The notes: a model not told the origin generated them from the sequence alone. 64,000 nucleotides of DNA from Chromobacterium alticapitis (GCF_002924365.1 NZ_PQWB01000017.1:113289-177288), one strand, 5' to 3'. Positions 8,309 through 21,668 are shown, counted from the first letter of the stretch. Numbers and translations are program-made.

Positions 8309-9367
8309 ATGACCGATCCGAATACCTGGCCCGCGGCGCCGGCCGGCGAGTTCATCATGTTTTCATCGGCCGATGGCCAGGTGCGCATCGAGTGCCGCTT
8401 CGAGAGCGAGACGCTGTGGCTGTCGCAAGCCACCATGGCCGAACTGTATGGCAAGGATGTGCGCACCATCAATGAGCACCTGCAGAACGTGTTCAAGGAA
8501 GCGGAGCTGGACCCGGCGGCAACTATCCGGAAATTCCGGATAGTTCGTCAGGAAGGCGCGCGTCAGGTCTCTCGCGAGATTGATCACTACAGCCTGTCGG
8601 CCATTCTGGCGGTGGGCTACCGCGTGCGCTCCCCCCGCGGCACGCAGTTCCGGCAGTGGGCGACGCAGACGCTGCAGGAATACCTGGTCAAGGGCTTTGT
8701 GATGGACGACGAGCGGCTGAAAAACCCGCCCGTTGGCCCATCCGTGGTGCCCGACTATTTTGGCGAGATGCTGGAGCGCATCCGCGACATCCGCGCCAGC
8801 GAGCGGCGCATGTATCTGCGGGTGCGGGAGATTTTTGCGCTGGCGGCCGACTATGAGCCCTCGTTCAAGGACACCACGCAGTTCTTCCAGATCATCCAGA
8901 ACAAGCTGCACTTTGCCTGCACCGGCCTGACTGCTGCTGAGCTGATACATCAGCGCGCCGATGCCAGCCAACCGCATATGGGCTTGACCAGCTACAAGGG
9001 GCAGGAGGTACGCAAGGCGGATGTGACGGTAGCCAAAAACTATCTGAATAGCGCCGAAGTGGATGAATTGAACCGGGTGGTGAGCATGTGGCTGGACTTT
9101 GCCGAAGACCAGGCCAGACGCCGGCAGCAGATCTTTCTGCGCGACTGGCAGGACAAGTTGGACCAGTTCCTGCAATTCAATGACCGCGAAGTGCTGCACG
9201 GTGCGGGCAAGATCAGCAAGCAGATGGCCGATGAAAAAGCAGCCGCCGAGTATGAGCAGTTTGCCCAGCAGCAACGCAGGCTGAAAGAGGCGGAGGGCGA
9301 ACGGGATATCGCGTCGCTTTTGGCATGGGACAGCAAACGCGCCAGCAAAAACAAGGATCAACAATGA
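8309..9367 (+). CDS. rhuM: RhuM family protein
   Basis: This 352-residue protein fits the RhuM family, first named in a Salmonella pathogenicity island and often found inside type I restriction operons. The N-terminal half has an HTH-like segment (TLWLSQATMAELYGKDVRTI) followed by the family block YSLSAILAVGYRVRSPRGTQ. The C-terminal part is helical and charged. The start follows the hsdS stop directly, and the stop overlaps the hsdR start as ATGA, so it belongs to the operon. Its biochemical role is not established; a DNA-binding regulator or accessory defence factor is inferred. Confidence 0.88.
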   Translation: MTDPNTWPAAPAGEFIMFSSADGQVRIECRFESETLWLSQATMAELYGKDVRTINEHLQNVFKEAELDPAATIRKFRIVRQEGARQVSREIDHYSLSAILAVGYRVRSPRGTQFRQWATQTLQEYLVKGFVMDDERLKNPPVGPSVVPDYFGEMLERIRDIRASERRMYLRVREIFALAADYEPSFKDTTQFFQIIQNKLHFACTGLTAAELIHQRADASQPHMGLTSYKGQEVRKADVTVAKNYLNSAEVDELNRVVSMWLDFAEDQARRRQQIFLRDWQDKLDQFLQFNDREVLHGAGKISKQMADEKAAAEYEQFAQQQRRLKEAEGERDIASLLAWDSKRASKNKDQQ

Positions 9368-12300
9368 AGCAAGCGTTCACGCCCAAATTTCAAGAAGAAT
9401 ACAGCGCCAAAATCCCCGCGCTGACGCTGCTGAGCCAGCTGGGCTGGACCTTCCTGCCACCCGAGCAGGCCTTGGCCCAATGCGGTGGCAAGCAGGATGA
9501 AGTGGTGTTGCGCGATGAACTGCGGCGGGTATTGCAGACGCGACGCTTTCGCTTTGATGGGCGTGAGCAGGCCTTGTCGGATAAGGCAGTGGATAAGCTG
9601 ATTGCCGAGGTATGTAGCCCGGCGCTGAATGAAGGCCTGGCGCTGGCCAATGAAAAGCTCTACAACCACATGCTGTACGGCATTTCGGTGACCGAGTTTG
9701 TCGAGGGCAAAAAGGCCAACCCGACTATTGCGCTGATCGATTGGGAAAAGCCGGAAAACAATAGCTTTCTGTTCACCGAGGAATACAGCGTCACGCGCTC
9801 GGGCGGAATGGATAGCCGCCGCCCGGATATCGTGTGCTTTGTGAACGGCATCCCGCTGGTGATCATCGAGGCCAAGCGCCCCGATGGCCATGCCAAAAAG
9901 GGGCCGACCATTGCCGAAGGCATTTCGCAATCGCTGCGCAATCAGCGCCATGATGAAATTCCGCGCCTGTTTGCCTACGCCCAGCTGATTTTATCCATCA
10001 ACGGCGCGGATGGCCGTTATGGCACTTGCGGCACGCCAGCCAAGTTTTACGCCGCCTGGCGTGAGGAGGATATCTCCGATGCCGAGATGGCTGCGATCAA
10101 GAACAAGCCCTTGAGCGGGTTGCAGATCGATACCCTGTTTGCGCATCGCGCTGCCAAAGATTTGCAGTGGTATCAATCCCTGCTGGCTGGCGGCGAGTTG
10201 GCGGTAAGCGGACAAGATAAATTACTGATCAGCCTGCTTGGACCCGCCCGCCTGCTGGAGATGGTGCGGTATTTCACGCTGTACGACAAAAAAGCAGGCA
10301 AGATCGTGGCCCGCTATCAGCAGGTGTTCGGCATCAAGCGCTTGATCGCCCGCATCAACACCCGCCGCGCCGATGGCGGGCGTGAAGGCGGCGTGATTTG
10401 GCATACCACGGGCTCGGGCAAGTCGTTCACAATGGTGTTTTTAAGCAAGGCGCTGATCCTGCATGAGTCGCTGAAGGCATGCCGCATTGTGGTGGTGACG
10501 GACCGTATTGACCTGGAAAGCCAGCTCTCCAAAACCTTTGCTTCGGGCGGCGAGTTATCCGGCAAGAAAGACAAGGAAGCCGCGCTGGCCACTTCCGGCA
10601 AGCGGCTTGCGGAGCAGATCAGTACCGGCACCGAGCGCATCATTTTCTCGCTGATTCACAAGTTCAATACCGCGACAAAGCTGCCGGAATGTGTGAATAC
10701 CAGCCCCGACATCATTGTGCTGATTGATGAAGGCCACCGCAGCCAGGGGGGCGAAAGCAATATCCGCATGAAGCAGGCCATGCCCAAGGCCGCCTTTGTG
10801 GCGTTTACCGGCACGCCGCTGCTAAAGGACGACAAAACCACCAGCAAATTCGGCCCGATTGTGCACGCCTACACCATGCAGCGGGCAGCGGAAGACGAAG
10901 CCGTTACCCCGCTACTGTACGAAGAGCGCATCCCCGATCTGGATATCAACGATAGAGCGATCGATGCCGGCTTCACCCGCATTACCACCAGCCTGACCGA
11001 CAAGCAGAAGGCCGACCTGAAGCGCAAATACGCCAAACGCGGCGAGCTGTATCGCGCCGACGATCGCATCCAGCTGATAGCCCGCGATATTGCCGAGCAT
11101 TTCGATAAGAACATCGACGCAGGCCTCAAGGGGCAACTGGCGTGCGATAGCAAGGCATCGGCGATCAAGTACAAGAAATACCTGGATGAAGCTGGGTTAT
11201 TTGAATCTGCTGTTGTGATTAGCGCGCCGGATACCCGTGAGGGCAATTCGGAAGTGGATGAAGCCTCGATCCCGGAAGTGACGCAGTGGTGGAAAGACAA
11301 TGTCGGCTCGCAGGATGAGCAGGTCTACACCAAGCAGGTGATCGAGCGTTTCGACAAAGATGCGTCGCTCAAGCTGCTGATTGTGGTGGATAAGCTGCTG
11401 ACCGGCTTTGACGAGCCGAAAAATACCGTGCTGTATATCGACAAGCCGCTGAAAGAGCACAACCTGATTCAGGCCATCGCCCGTGTCAACCGCCTGCATC
11501 CCTTGAAAAAATTTGGCTTGCTGATCGACTATCGCGGCATTCTGGCCGAGCTGGATACCACCATTGCCAAGTACCAGGACTTGGCTGCACGTACGCAGGG
11601 TGGTTACGACATCAACGATATCGCCGGTTTGTACAACCCGATGAGCACGGAGTACAAACGCCTGCCGCGCCTGTATAAGCAGCTGTGGGCCATTTTTGAT
11701 GGAGTAAAAAACAAGAATGACATCGAACAGCTGCGCCAGGTGCTCATCCCGAAAACGGAAGAGCGCAACGGTGAGCTGGTGGATGTGAACCAGAAGGTAC
11801 GAGATGACTTCTACGAAGCACTCAGCGAGTTCTCCAGTTGCCTGAAAGTGGCACTGCAATCGGCAACTTTCTTTGAGGACACGAGCTTTAGCGATGCGGA
11901 TCGCCAGCATTACAAGGAAACGGTAAAGCAGTTCTCCAGCCTGCGCCAGTTGGTGAAGCAGGATACGGGTGAAACCATCAACTATGACGACTACGCCACC
12001 CAGGTAAAGAAATTGCTGGATAAGCACGTTGTGGGCGTGGAAGTGCGCGAACCGGGCGGCACCTATGAAGTTGGCAAAATGGGCAGTAAACCCAAGCCGG
12101 AAGACTGGTCGGAAGAAAAAACCCGCAACGAAACCGACATCATCAAAACCCGGGTGGCGAAGATGATTGAGCAAGAGCTGCGCGATGACCCGTATGCGCA
12201 AGAAGCCTTCTCCAAGCTGCTGCGCGATGCCATTGCCGAGGCAGAAAAGCTGTTCGATCATCCGCTCAAGCAATACTTGCTGTTCCACGAATTTGAAGCA

Positions 12301-12654
12301 AAAGTGCAGCAACGCCAGCTGGATGAACTACCAGGATCATTTAATGGAAATCGTCATGCGCAAGCCTATTTTGGCATCTTTAAAAAAACGCTGCCCGAGG
12401 TGTTTTCGATCAGCGATGCACAGGTGCATGGCAAATGGGTGGCATTGGCGTTTGATATCGACCAACTGGTTGAGCAAGTGGTTGGCGAGCATTCCATCAA
12501 CCCGCAGAACATCGAAGCCAACATCCGCAAGCAATTGCTGCCGCTCTTGTTCAAAGAATGCAAATCGATTGGCGCAGGCATGGATCAGGCTAAAGCCATG
12601 GTGGAGTGGGTGGTGCAAATTACCCGTGTTGGCTTGAATGCAGCCGGGGTTTGA
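9364..12654 (+). CDS. hsdR: Type I restriction endonuclease/translocase subunit
   Basis: This 1096-residue HsdR subunit translocates and cuts unmodified DNA. The start chosen is the ATG overlapping the rhuM stop (ATGA); an in-frame ATG 13 codons upstream lies inside rhuM. A PD-(D/E)xK nuclease site is visible as RPDIVCF plus VIIEAKRPDG (Asp near 155, E-x-K near 168-170). The SF2 motor follows, with Walker A TGSGKS near 346-351, LIDEGHRS near 452-459 and the TGTPL motif. A C-terminal helical region would bind HsdM/S. All key motifs are intact, so the system is probably active. Confidence 0.95.
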   Translation: MKQAFTPKFQEEYSAKIPALTLLSQLGWTFLPPEQALAQCGGKQDEVVLRDELRRVLQTRRFRFDGREQALSDKAVDKLIAEVCSPALNEGLALANEKLYNHMLYGISVTEFVEGKKANPTIALIDWEKPENNSFLFTEEYSVTRSGGMDSRRPDIVCFVNGIPLVIIEAKRPDGHAKKGPTIAEGISQSLRNQRHDEIPRLFAYAQLILSINGADGRYGTCGTPAKFYAAWREEDISDAEMAAIKNKPLSGLQIDTLFAHRAAKDLQWYQSLLAGGELAVSGQDKLLISLLGPARLLEMVRYFTLYDKKAGKIVARYQQVFGIKRLIARINTRRADGGREGGVIWHTTGSGKSFTMVFLSKALILHESLKACRIVVVTDRIDLESQLSKTFASGGELSGKKDKEAALATSGKRLAEQISTGTERIIFSLIHKFNTATKLPECVNTSPDIIVLIDEGHRSQGGESNIRMKQAMPKAAFVAFTGTPLLKDDKTTSKFGPIVHAYTMQRAAEDEAVTPLLYEERIPDLDINDRAIDAGFTRITTSLTDKQKADLKRKYAKRGELYRADDRIQLIARDIAEHFDKNIDAGLKGQLACDSKASAIKYKKYLDEAGLFESAVVISAPDTREGNSEVDEASIPEVTQWWKDNVGSQDEQVYTKQVIERFDKDASLKLLIVVDKLLTGFDEPKNTVLYIDKPLKEHNLIQAIARVNRLHPLKKFGLLIDYRGILAELDTTIAKYQDLAARTQGGYDINDIAGLYNPMSTEYKRLPRLYKQLWAIFDGVKNKNDIEQLRQVLIPKTEERNGELVDVNQKVRDDFYEALSEFSSCLKVALQSATFFEDTSFSDADRQHYKETVKQFSSLRQLVKQDTGETINYDDYATQVKKLLDKHVVGVEVREPGGTYEVGKMGSKPKPEDWSEEKTRNETDIIKTRVAKMIEQELRDDPYAQEAFSKLLRDAIAEAEKLFDHPLKQYLLFHEFEAKVQQRQLDELPGSFNGNRHAQAYFGIFKKTLPEVFSISDAQVHGKWVALAFDIDQLVEQVVGEHSINPQNIEANIRKQLLPLLFKECKSIGAGMDQAKAMVEWVVQITRVGLNAAGV

Positions 12655-13411
12655 GGTGGCTGTTGCGATCAAGCCTGAGCCGAGTAAAACCAATCTGTCA
12701 TTGAACTATGCGGATGAACAGATTGGTTTTGAACGGCTGCCGCGCACGGGATCAAGCAACAAAATCCTGATCAAGGTGCTGCCGGATTGTCGTGTGCAAA
12801 TCAGCGCGCCAGAAGCGGCCACGGATGAGCAAGTGATCGCCGCAGCCAAGCTGCGTGCGCGCTGGATTTATCAGCAACTGCGCGAGTTCCGCTCCCGCCT
12901 GGAGCATGTGCGCCCACGGCAATACATCAGTGGTGAAAGCCACTATTACCTTGGCAAGCAGTACGTCCTGAAGGTCATCGAAAACCCAGCAGAGAAACCA
13001 GCGGTGAAACTGTTGCGCGGCAAGATCGAAGTGACGGTGCGGGAAAAATCCGCCGACAAAATCAGCGTATTGCTTGCCGACTGGTACAAAGCGCGCGCTA
13101 AAGAAGTCTTTGTACGCAGGCGGGACGCAATGCTGGAGCAAGCCTTATGGGTGAGTGGGAAACCACCACTAAGAGTCTTGACCATGCAAACCCAATGGGG
13201 AAGCTGTTCACCTGCAGGGCGGCTCACGCTGAATCCCCATCTGGTGAAAGCACCCAGGGACTGCATTGATTACGTGATCTTGCACGAGCTGTGCCACTTG
13301 GCCGAACACAACCACAGCGAGCGCTTCTACCGGCTAATGGGGCAAGTGATGCCGAACTGGGAAAAAGTGAAGTTGCGGCTGGATGGCATGGCCAACGCTC
13401 TGATTCATTAG
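12638..13411 (+). CDS. SprT/YgjP-like zinc metalloprotease (DUF45)
   Basis: This 257-residue protein belongs to the YgjP/DUF45 metallopeptidase group. The zinc site is visible as VILHELCHLAEHNHSERFY (HExxH near residue 214, plus a downstream His). TQWGSCSPAGRLTLNPHLV and MPNWEKVK are further family blocks. It overlaps the end of hsdR by 17 bp, so it is the last operon gene; a GTG at 12656 just past the hsdR stop is an alternative start. Such genes are often the tail of type I loci, but their role there is unknown. Confidence 0.88.
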   Translation: MQPGFEVAVAIKPEPSKTNLSLNYADEQIGFERLPRTGSSNKILIKVLPDCRVQISAPEAATDEQVIAAAKLRARWIYQQLREFRSRLEHVRPRQYISGESHYYLGKQYVLKVIENPAEKPAVKLLRGKIEVTVREKSADKISVLLADWYKARAKEVFVRRRDAMLEQALWVSGKPPLRVLTMQTQWGSCSPAGRLTLNPHLVKAPRDCIDYVILHELCHLAEHNHSERFYRLMGQVMPNWEKVKLRLDGMANALIH

Positions 13412-13644
13412 ATACATTACCTGCCGCCTGTGGTCTGCGAGTGTAGGATCCCATCTTTATCTAGATGAGCTCCACGGCCAATCAACGGGGTTCTAGACGA
13501 ACGTGGGACGGAGGCGGTACGGGCGTCTCATCTTCCTGGATGATTCTCTCTCAGGCTTTCAGCCGCCGCTGCTATGCGGAAATCTATCTCTATGCAAGGT
13601 GGGACTTTTCAAACAACTTCGCCTCCGAGATGCCGTAGAGGAAG
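13412..13644. other. Spacer holding a mobile-element-like end
   Basis: No gene is recognised. The left copy of the 25-bp inverted end (13442-13466) lies 30 bp past the metalloprotease stop. Confidence 0.5.
13442..13466 (+). repeat. Left 25-bp inverted end
   Basis: TGTAGGATCCCA (13442-13453), six unrelated bases, then TCTAGAT. The same TGTAGGATCCCA-N6-TCTAGA pattern appears inverted at 16324-16348 with identical spacing. The TGT...ACA ends are like those of several DDE transposons. Confidence 0.7.
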
Positions 13645-13950
13645 TCAAAGCGCCGCCGCGCATGGCCGCAGCTGGCGCACGGTATCCGGCAGGCCTTGCT
13701 GCAGCAAGGTATCCAGGTATTCGTCTACCGTCTTAGGCGGGTTTTTGAGTGTTTTACGGTGGCGAGCAAAGGCCGCCAGGCTCGCTGAAAGATTCAAGTC
13801 CAGCAGGTGGGAGATGAACTCGTCTGGATGCGGGGCTTCGATTTCATGCTACGCCAACTGCTCGGCAGGAAAGTCTTCCAGGTTGAAGGTGAGGGTGGGT
13901 TGAGTATGAAGGGTGTGAGAGGCCAGTTTCTTGGACTCGCCCCATGATGA
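13645..13950 (-). pseudogene. PIN-domain protein remnant
   Basis: Translating the - strand gives about 100 residues that read like the C-terminal third of a VapC-like PIN-domain protein: TFNLEDFPAEQLA, then an in-frame TAG, then HEIEAPHPDEFISHLLDL and LKNPPKTVDEYLDTLLQQGL. The frame ends with TGA at 13645. No start codon or N-terminal acidic PIN motifs are present, and the frame is broken by the internal stop, so this is a truncated, dead gene. It lies inside the inverted-end-bounded segment with recQ. The family assignment is from recognition of the C-terminal block. Confidence 0.7.
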
Positions 13951-14005
13951 CGCCACAGTTCATAGGCCCTGCACCCGTATCCGTGCTGATTTCAGCCCAA
14001 CGGCG

Positions 14006-15931
14006 CTAACAATACGCCCGTACTTCAGCAAAGGGATAGGCAGCCAACTGGCCAAAGCCCGCTATCCGAGAGGCACGCAATTTGGTGAGCAGCGGCAGGG
14101 TAATGCCGCATAAGAAACACGCTGCCAGATGGGGGGCCGGTACATGGCCCAGTTTTTCCGTCAGGCCAGCCAGCGCGGTTTGCAAGTTGTCCGCTGTTAA
14201 AGCGGGCAAGGCTGGGGCGGCGGGCAAGCGTGCCGGTTTACCGCGACACACCAGGCAATGGCCACACTGCGCCGGCGCGGCCGTATCGCCAAAGTAGCTG
14301 GCCAGCGCGTAACTCAGGCAAGTTTCAGTCTCGAACAGCACCAGCATTTGCTGCAAACGCGCCAGCTCGCTATCTTCCCGCGCCTGGAATTGAGCATGCA
14401 GGCTGGCGGCAAGCGATGCCACGTCAAACGCCGCATCGCTCACCGCGTATACCTCGGTCATTTGCTTGGTTTCCAGTGTTAGCCAGCCGCGCTCGTCCAT
14501 GAACTCCAGCGCGGTGACCGCGCGTTGGCGCTGGCCAGGAAAGGCTTGCAAGAATGATTCAAAATCAAAGCTGTACCAGCTGCGCCCCAGTTTGCTATGC
14601 GCCAGCAAGGCGGCGACAAATTCGCGCCGTTCGTCCTTGAAGTGCGCCAACAGCGTGTCTTCTTCCTCCAGCAACTGGAAACGGTACTCGCTGTAATAGC
14701 TGTACTGAGCTTGCAGCAGGCCTTGTACTTCTAGGTACACCAACAGCGTTTTGAGCGGCAGTTGGCGGACATTGCTGTCGGCTGATAGCCCATGCAGCGT
14801 CATTTCCCATTGCCCGTTTTGTGCTTCGTTGCGGATGCGCTGCAGCACGTGTTCGATGGATGCCAATTGCGGCGTGTCGCCGTAGACAAAGTTTTCCAAC
14901 ACATGCAGGCCATCGCGATTCCCCAACAGTGTGCATAGCGATGTCTCTCCATCGCGTCCGGCGCGGCCGATTTCCTGACTATAATTTTCCACCGATTTGG
15001 GTAAGTCGTAATGAATCACCTGCCGGATATTGCCCTTGTCTATGCCCATGCCAAAGGCGATGGTGGCGACAATCACCGGCGTGGTGCCATTCATGAAATC
15101 GTCCTGAATCTGCTCGCGGAGCGTGCTGTCCAGCCCGGCGTGATAAGCCGCCGCCGCGATGCCTTGCGCTTGTAGCCTGGTGGCCAGAATTTCGGCGGTG
15201 TGCTGCTGGGTGACATACACCACGCAGGCTGCGCCGGGGGTGCGGGCCAGCAGTTGGAGCAGCGCGGTGTTCTTGTCGGCCTGAGCCATGGCACGGACAT
15301 GCAGGTGCAGATTGGGGCGGTAAAAGCCGGTCACGGTGATGTGCTCCGGCGCGATTGCAAAGCGCCGCGCCATGTCCTGCATCACCGTTGGCGTCGCGGT
15401 GGCGGTAAGCAACAGCACTTGCGGGATGTTCAGCTGCGCTCGGTACTGTGGCAGTTTGAGATAATCCGGGCGGAAATTATGTCCCCATTCCGAAATGCAA
15501 TGCGCCTCGTCCACCACCAGCAGCGACAGCGGCACTTCCGCGATAAAGCGGCGGAAGCGTTCGTTCTTCAGGCGCTCCACCGACACCATCAGTACCTTGA
15601 TGCAGCCGGCCCGCACGTCGCTCATCACCTGCTGCGCTTCATCGCGGCTTTGGGTGGAGTCAATCGTGGCAGCGGCAATGCCCTTGGCCTGCAAAAACGC
15701 CAACTGGTCGCGCATCAGCGCCAGCAGCGGCGAGATCAGTAGCGTCAAATGCGGCAATTGCGTGGCGGCCAGCTGGTAGCACAGCGATTTGCCGGAGCCG
15801 GTGGGGAAAATCGCCATCGCGGAATGGCCATCGAGCAGCGCCTGGAGCACCTCGCGTTGGCCACCGCGAAAGCCGGAAAACCCGAAATACTTCGCCAGCG
15901 CGGCATCCAGCACGGAAGATTGGGGAGGCAT
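14006..15931 (-). CDS. RecQ-family ATP-dependent DNA helicase
   Basis: The 641-residue protein carries RecQ SF2 motifs: motif 0 (FGFSGFRGGQREVLQALL), Walker A PTGSGKS (43-49), DEAH (141-144), the SAT-like TATAT, and the motif VI region YSQEIGRAGRDG. A C-terminal four-cysteine zinc cluster (ETC ... QCGHCLVC) is present. There is no clear HRDC domain; the tail ends with a short helical segment. RecQ proteins unwind recombination and repair intermediates, and this subtype is frequent in defence islands. It is an accessory copy beside a restriction locus and is bounded by inverted ends, so it may not be the housekeeping RecQ. Confidence 0.9.
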   Translation of the reverse strand: MPPQSSVLDAALAKYFGFSGFRGGQREVLQALLDGHSAMAIFPTGSGKSLCYQLAATQLPHLTLLISPLLALMRDQLAFLQAKGIAAATIDSTQSRDEAQQVMSDVRAGCIKVLMVSVERLKNERFRRFIAEVPLSLLVVDEAHCISEWGHNFRPDYLKLPQYRAQLNIPQVLLLTATATPTVMQDMARRFAIAPEHITVTGFYRPNLHLHVRAMAQADKNTALLQLLARTPGAACVVYVTQQHTAEILATRLQAQGIAAAAYHAGLDSTLREQIQDDFMNGTTPVIVATIAFGMGIDKGNIRQVIHYDLPKSVENYSQEIGRAGRDGETSLCTLLGNRDGLHVLENFVYGDTPQLASIEHVLQRIRNEAQNGQWEMTLHGLSADSNVRQLPLKTLLVYLEVQGLLQAQYSYYSEYRFQLLEEEDTLLAHFKDERREFVAALLAHSKLGRSWYSFDFESFLQAFPGQRQRAVTALEFMDERGWLTLETKQMTEVYAVSDAAFDVASLAASLHAQFQAREDSELARLQQMLVLFETETCLSYALASYFGDTAAPAQCGHCLVCRGKPARLPAAPALPALTADNLQTALAGLTEKLGHVPAPHLAACFLCGITLPLLTKLRASRIAGFGQLAAYPFAEVRAYC

Positions 15932-16234
15932 GGCAGCCTTTCAGCGCAAGAGTGGACAAGAGAGGGAGCATGATAACAAGGCCGGGTGAGCGGCAAACTA
16001 GAAAATACCGGGTGTGGTGGGCAGAGGTTTTTGGGTTTGAAATGACCTGTTCACTATCATGGCAAATCTCAACGCCCGATTCGCCGTTCTTGTATCCGAC
16101 GACAGATCTAATTTGGCGTCTGATCGGAACCGATCTTGTCCAATGACAATAACGCACCCACTGGCAAGCGAAGGTATACGCTCTGAACATCGCACGAAAG
16201 CGCCCACAATGAAGCACGTCACCTGAGCTATCTG

Positions 16235-16267
16235 GAAAAGAAAATGGCCTCCAAACTTGGAGGCCAT
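16235..16267 (-). terminator. Rho-independent terminator downstream of gyrB
   Basis: ATGGCCTCCAA (16244-16254) pairs perfectly with TTGGAGGCCAT (16257-16267). Read on the - strand the hairpin is followed by a T-rich run (TTTTCTTTT). It lies about 85 bp past the gyrB stop, with the right inverted end in between. Confidence 0.7.
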
Positions 16268-16323
16268 CCTTCTTACAGCGTAGGCTGCGTGTGAAATCCC
16301 AAAAATCTAGAAAAGTGGGAAAA

Positions 16324-16348
16324 ATCTAGAGTTTCGTGGGATCCTACA
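16324..16348 (-). repeat. Right 25-bp inverted end, abutting gyrB
   Basis: Reverse complement of the 13442-13466 element: TCTAGA, six bases, then TGGGATCCTACA ending at 16348, only 3 bp from the last base of the gyrB stop codon. A second ATCTAGA-plus-GTGGGA motif just inside (about 16307-16320) suggests a repeated binding site. Confidence 0.7.
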
Positions 16349-16351
16349 ATT

Positions 16352-19958
<3,607 letters not shown>

Positions 19959-20003
19959 GTGGCGGGCTCCCAGTTGAGGGTGAAGAGTCGGATCATGGTT
20001 CGA

Positions 20004-21404
20004 TTAATTGCGCAGCATGGCCAGCAGCGCTTCGTAGTCATGCGCGATGTCGGCATCGTTGCCGCGCATCTCGGTAATGGTTTTGCACGCGTGCAGCACG
20101 GTGGTGTGGTCCCGGCCGCCAAAGGCGTCGCCGATATTGGGCAGGGATAGCTGGGTCAGCTCCTTGGCCAGGGCCATGGCCACCTGGCGCGGACGGGCGA
20201 TGTCGCGGCTGCGCTTCTTGCTGTGCATGTCGGACAGCTTGATCTTGTAGTACTCGGCCACCGTCTTCTGGATGGCGTCCACCGTCACCTGGCGGTTGCC
20301 GGCGGCCAGGATGTCCTTCAGCGCTTCCTTCACCAGTTCCAGCGTGATGTTCTGATTGGTGAAGCGGGCATAGGCCACCACGCGCTTGAGCGCGCCTTCC
20401 AGCTCGCGCACGTTGGAGCGCACGTTCTGGGCGATGAAGAAGGCTACGTTGTGCTCCAGCTTGATGCTGTCGGCCTCGGCCTTCTTCATCAGAATGGCCA
20501 CGCGCATTTCCAGCTCCGGCGGCTGGATTTCCACGGTCAGGCCCCAGGAGAAGCGCGAAATCAGCCGCTCTTCCATCCCTTCAATCTGCTTGGGGTAGCT
20601 GTCGCAGGTCATGATCACCTGCTTGCCGCCCTCTATCAGCGCATTGAAGGCATAGAAGAATTCTTCCTGGGTGCGGTTCTTGCCGGCGAAGAACTGGATG
20701 TCGTCAATCAGCAACAGGTCCAGCGAGTGGTAGTAGCGCTTGAATTCATCAAAGGCCTTGTGCTGGTAGGCGCGCATGATGTCGGCCACGTAGCGTTCGG
20801 CGTGGATGTAGCGGATCTTGGCCTGCGGGTTCTTTTGGAACACGTGGTTGCCGATGGCCTGGATCAAGTGAGTCTTACCCAGGCCCACGCCGCCGTAGAC
20901 GAACAGCGGGTTGTAGGCCTGGTCGCCCGGATTTTCCGCAATCTGCATGGCCGCGGCGCGCGCCAGCTGGTTGCCCTTGCCCGTCACCAGCGTGTCGAAG
21001 GTGAACGAGGGGTTCAGGCGCGTGCTTTCATGGCTGCCGCCAATGGCCTTCACCGCCGCCTGCTTGGCCGGAGAGGGCGCGGCCGGCGCGCTGGGCGCGC
21101 TCTTGGCCGGCTCCTTGGCCCTGGGCTGGCTGCTGGCGGCCGGCTGCAGCGGCCGCGCCGACGGCGCGCCCAGGCGCAGCTCCACCAGGCACTCGCCCAC
21201 CAGTTCCACGGCCAGTTCCTCAATGCGGCCGAGGAAGCGGTCCTTGATGAACTGCATGATGAAGCGGTTGGGCGCGAACAGCGCGATACCGTCGTCGCCG
21301 GCTTCGGCGGTAAGCGGCTTGATCCAGGTGTTGAACTGTTGCGAAGACAGTTCGGCCTCCAGTCGGGCGAGGCAGGCAGGCCAGAATTGATCCAGTTCAG
21401 TCAT
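20004..21404 (-). CDS. dnaA: Chromosomal replication initiator DnaA
   Basis: Encodes 466 residues from [16 protein letters not shown]; the 71-residue upstream extension reads like spacer and is rejected. Domain I is residues 1-85. Domain II is a Pro/Ala linker ([19 protein letters not shown]). Domain III is AAA+ with Walker [12 protein letters not shown] and Walker [11 protein letters not shown]. Domain IV holds the DnaA-box-binding signature [15 protein letters not shown]. It opens oriC and regulates its own transcription. A perfect DnaA box lies 236 bp upstream. Confidence 0.98.
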   Translation of the reverse strand: MTELDQFWPACLARLEAELSSQQFNTWIKPLTAEAGDDGIALFAPNRFIMQFIKDRFLGRIEELAVELVGECLVELRLGAPSARPLQPAASSQPRAKEPAKSAPSAPAAPSPAKQAAVKAIGGSHESTRLNPSFTFDTLVTGKGNQLARAAAMQIAENPGDQAYNPLFVYGGVGLGKTHLIQAIGNHVFQKNPQAKIRYIHAERYVADIMRAYQHKAFDEFKRYYHSLDLLLIDDIQFFAGKNRTQEEFFYAFNALIEGGKQVIMTCDSYPKQIEGMEERLISRFSWGLTVEIQPPELEMRVAILMKKAEADSIKLEHNVAFFIAQNVRSNVRELEGALKRVVAYARFTNQNITLELVKEALKDILAAGNRQVTVDAIQKTVAEYYKIKLSDMHSKKRSRDIARPRQVAMALAKELTQLSLPNIGDAFGGRDHTTVLHACKTITEMRGNDADIAHDYEALLAMLRN

Positions 21405-21639
21405 TACATACACGCATGTGAAAGCGAAAAACCCGCTGAGCGCGCTCGGCTGGCAACAGCGGGATGAGCCGCCAGCGGCGCGGATGCAGCGGCGCGCGGA
21501 CGGCGGATGTTCGGCATGGAAGCGGCCGGCGGACTGCGCTGTTTCAAACGCGGCGGGCCTGCGGGCCCAGGATGCGTTCATTTGTTGTGCAGCCGGTCGG
21601 CAACGATAAACCCCCACATTCTAACGTTTTTTTGCAAAG

Positions 21640-21648
21640 TTATCCACA
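21640..21648 (+). promoter_or_regulatory. DnaA box
   Basis: TTATCCACA at 21640-21648 is a perfect match to the consensus DnaA-binding nonamer. It lies in the dnaA upstream spacer and may serve dnaA autoregulation or origin function. Confidence 0.85.
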
Positions 21649-21668
21649 GGGGAGTCGAAAATTCCTCG

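Larger units (their letters stand above)
15932..16351. other. Gene-free spacer between recQ-like gene and gyrB
   Basis: The stretch contains a strong hairpin (16244-16267), the right inverted end (16324-16348) and otherwise unassigned DNA that is less GC-rich than the neighbourhood. No credible gene was seen on either strand. Confidence 0.5.

Noticed and set aside
16059-16226. Short + strand frame (about 55 residues) between recQ and gyrB
   Set aside because: No ribosome site, no recognisable features, and the region carries a terminator and a mobile-element end instead.
13412-16351. Intact insertion sequence
   Set aside because: Inverted ends are present but no transposase or clear target duplication was found, so only the ends are reported.
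21405-21617. 71-residue N-terminal extension of DnaA
   Set aside because: The extension is Arg/Ala-rich spacer translation; the conserved DnaA N-terminus begins at 21404.
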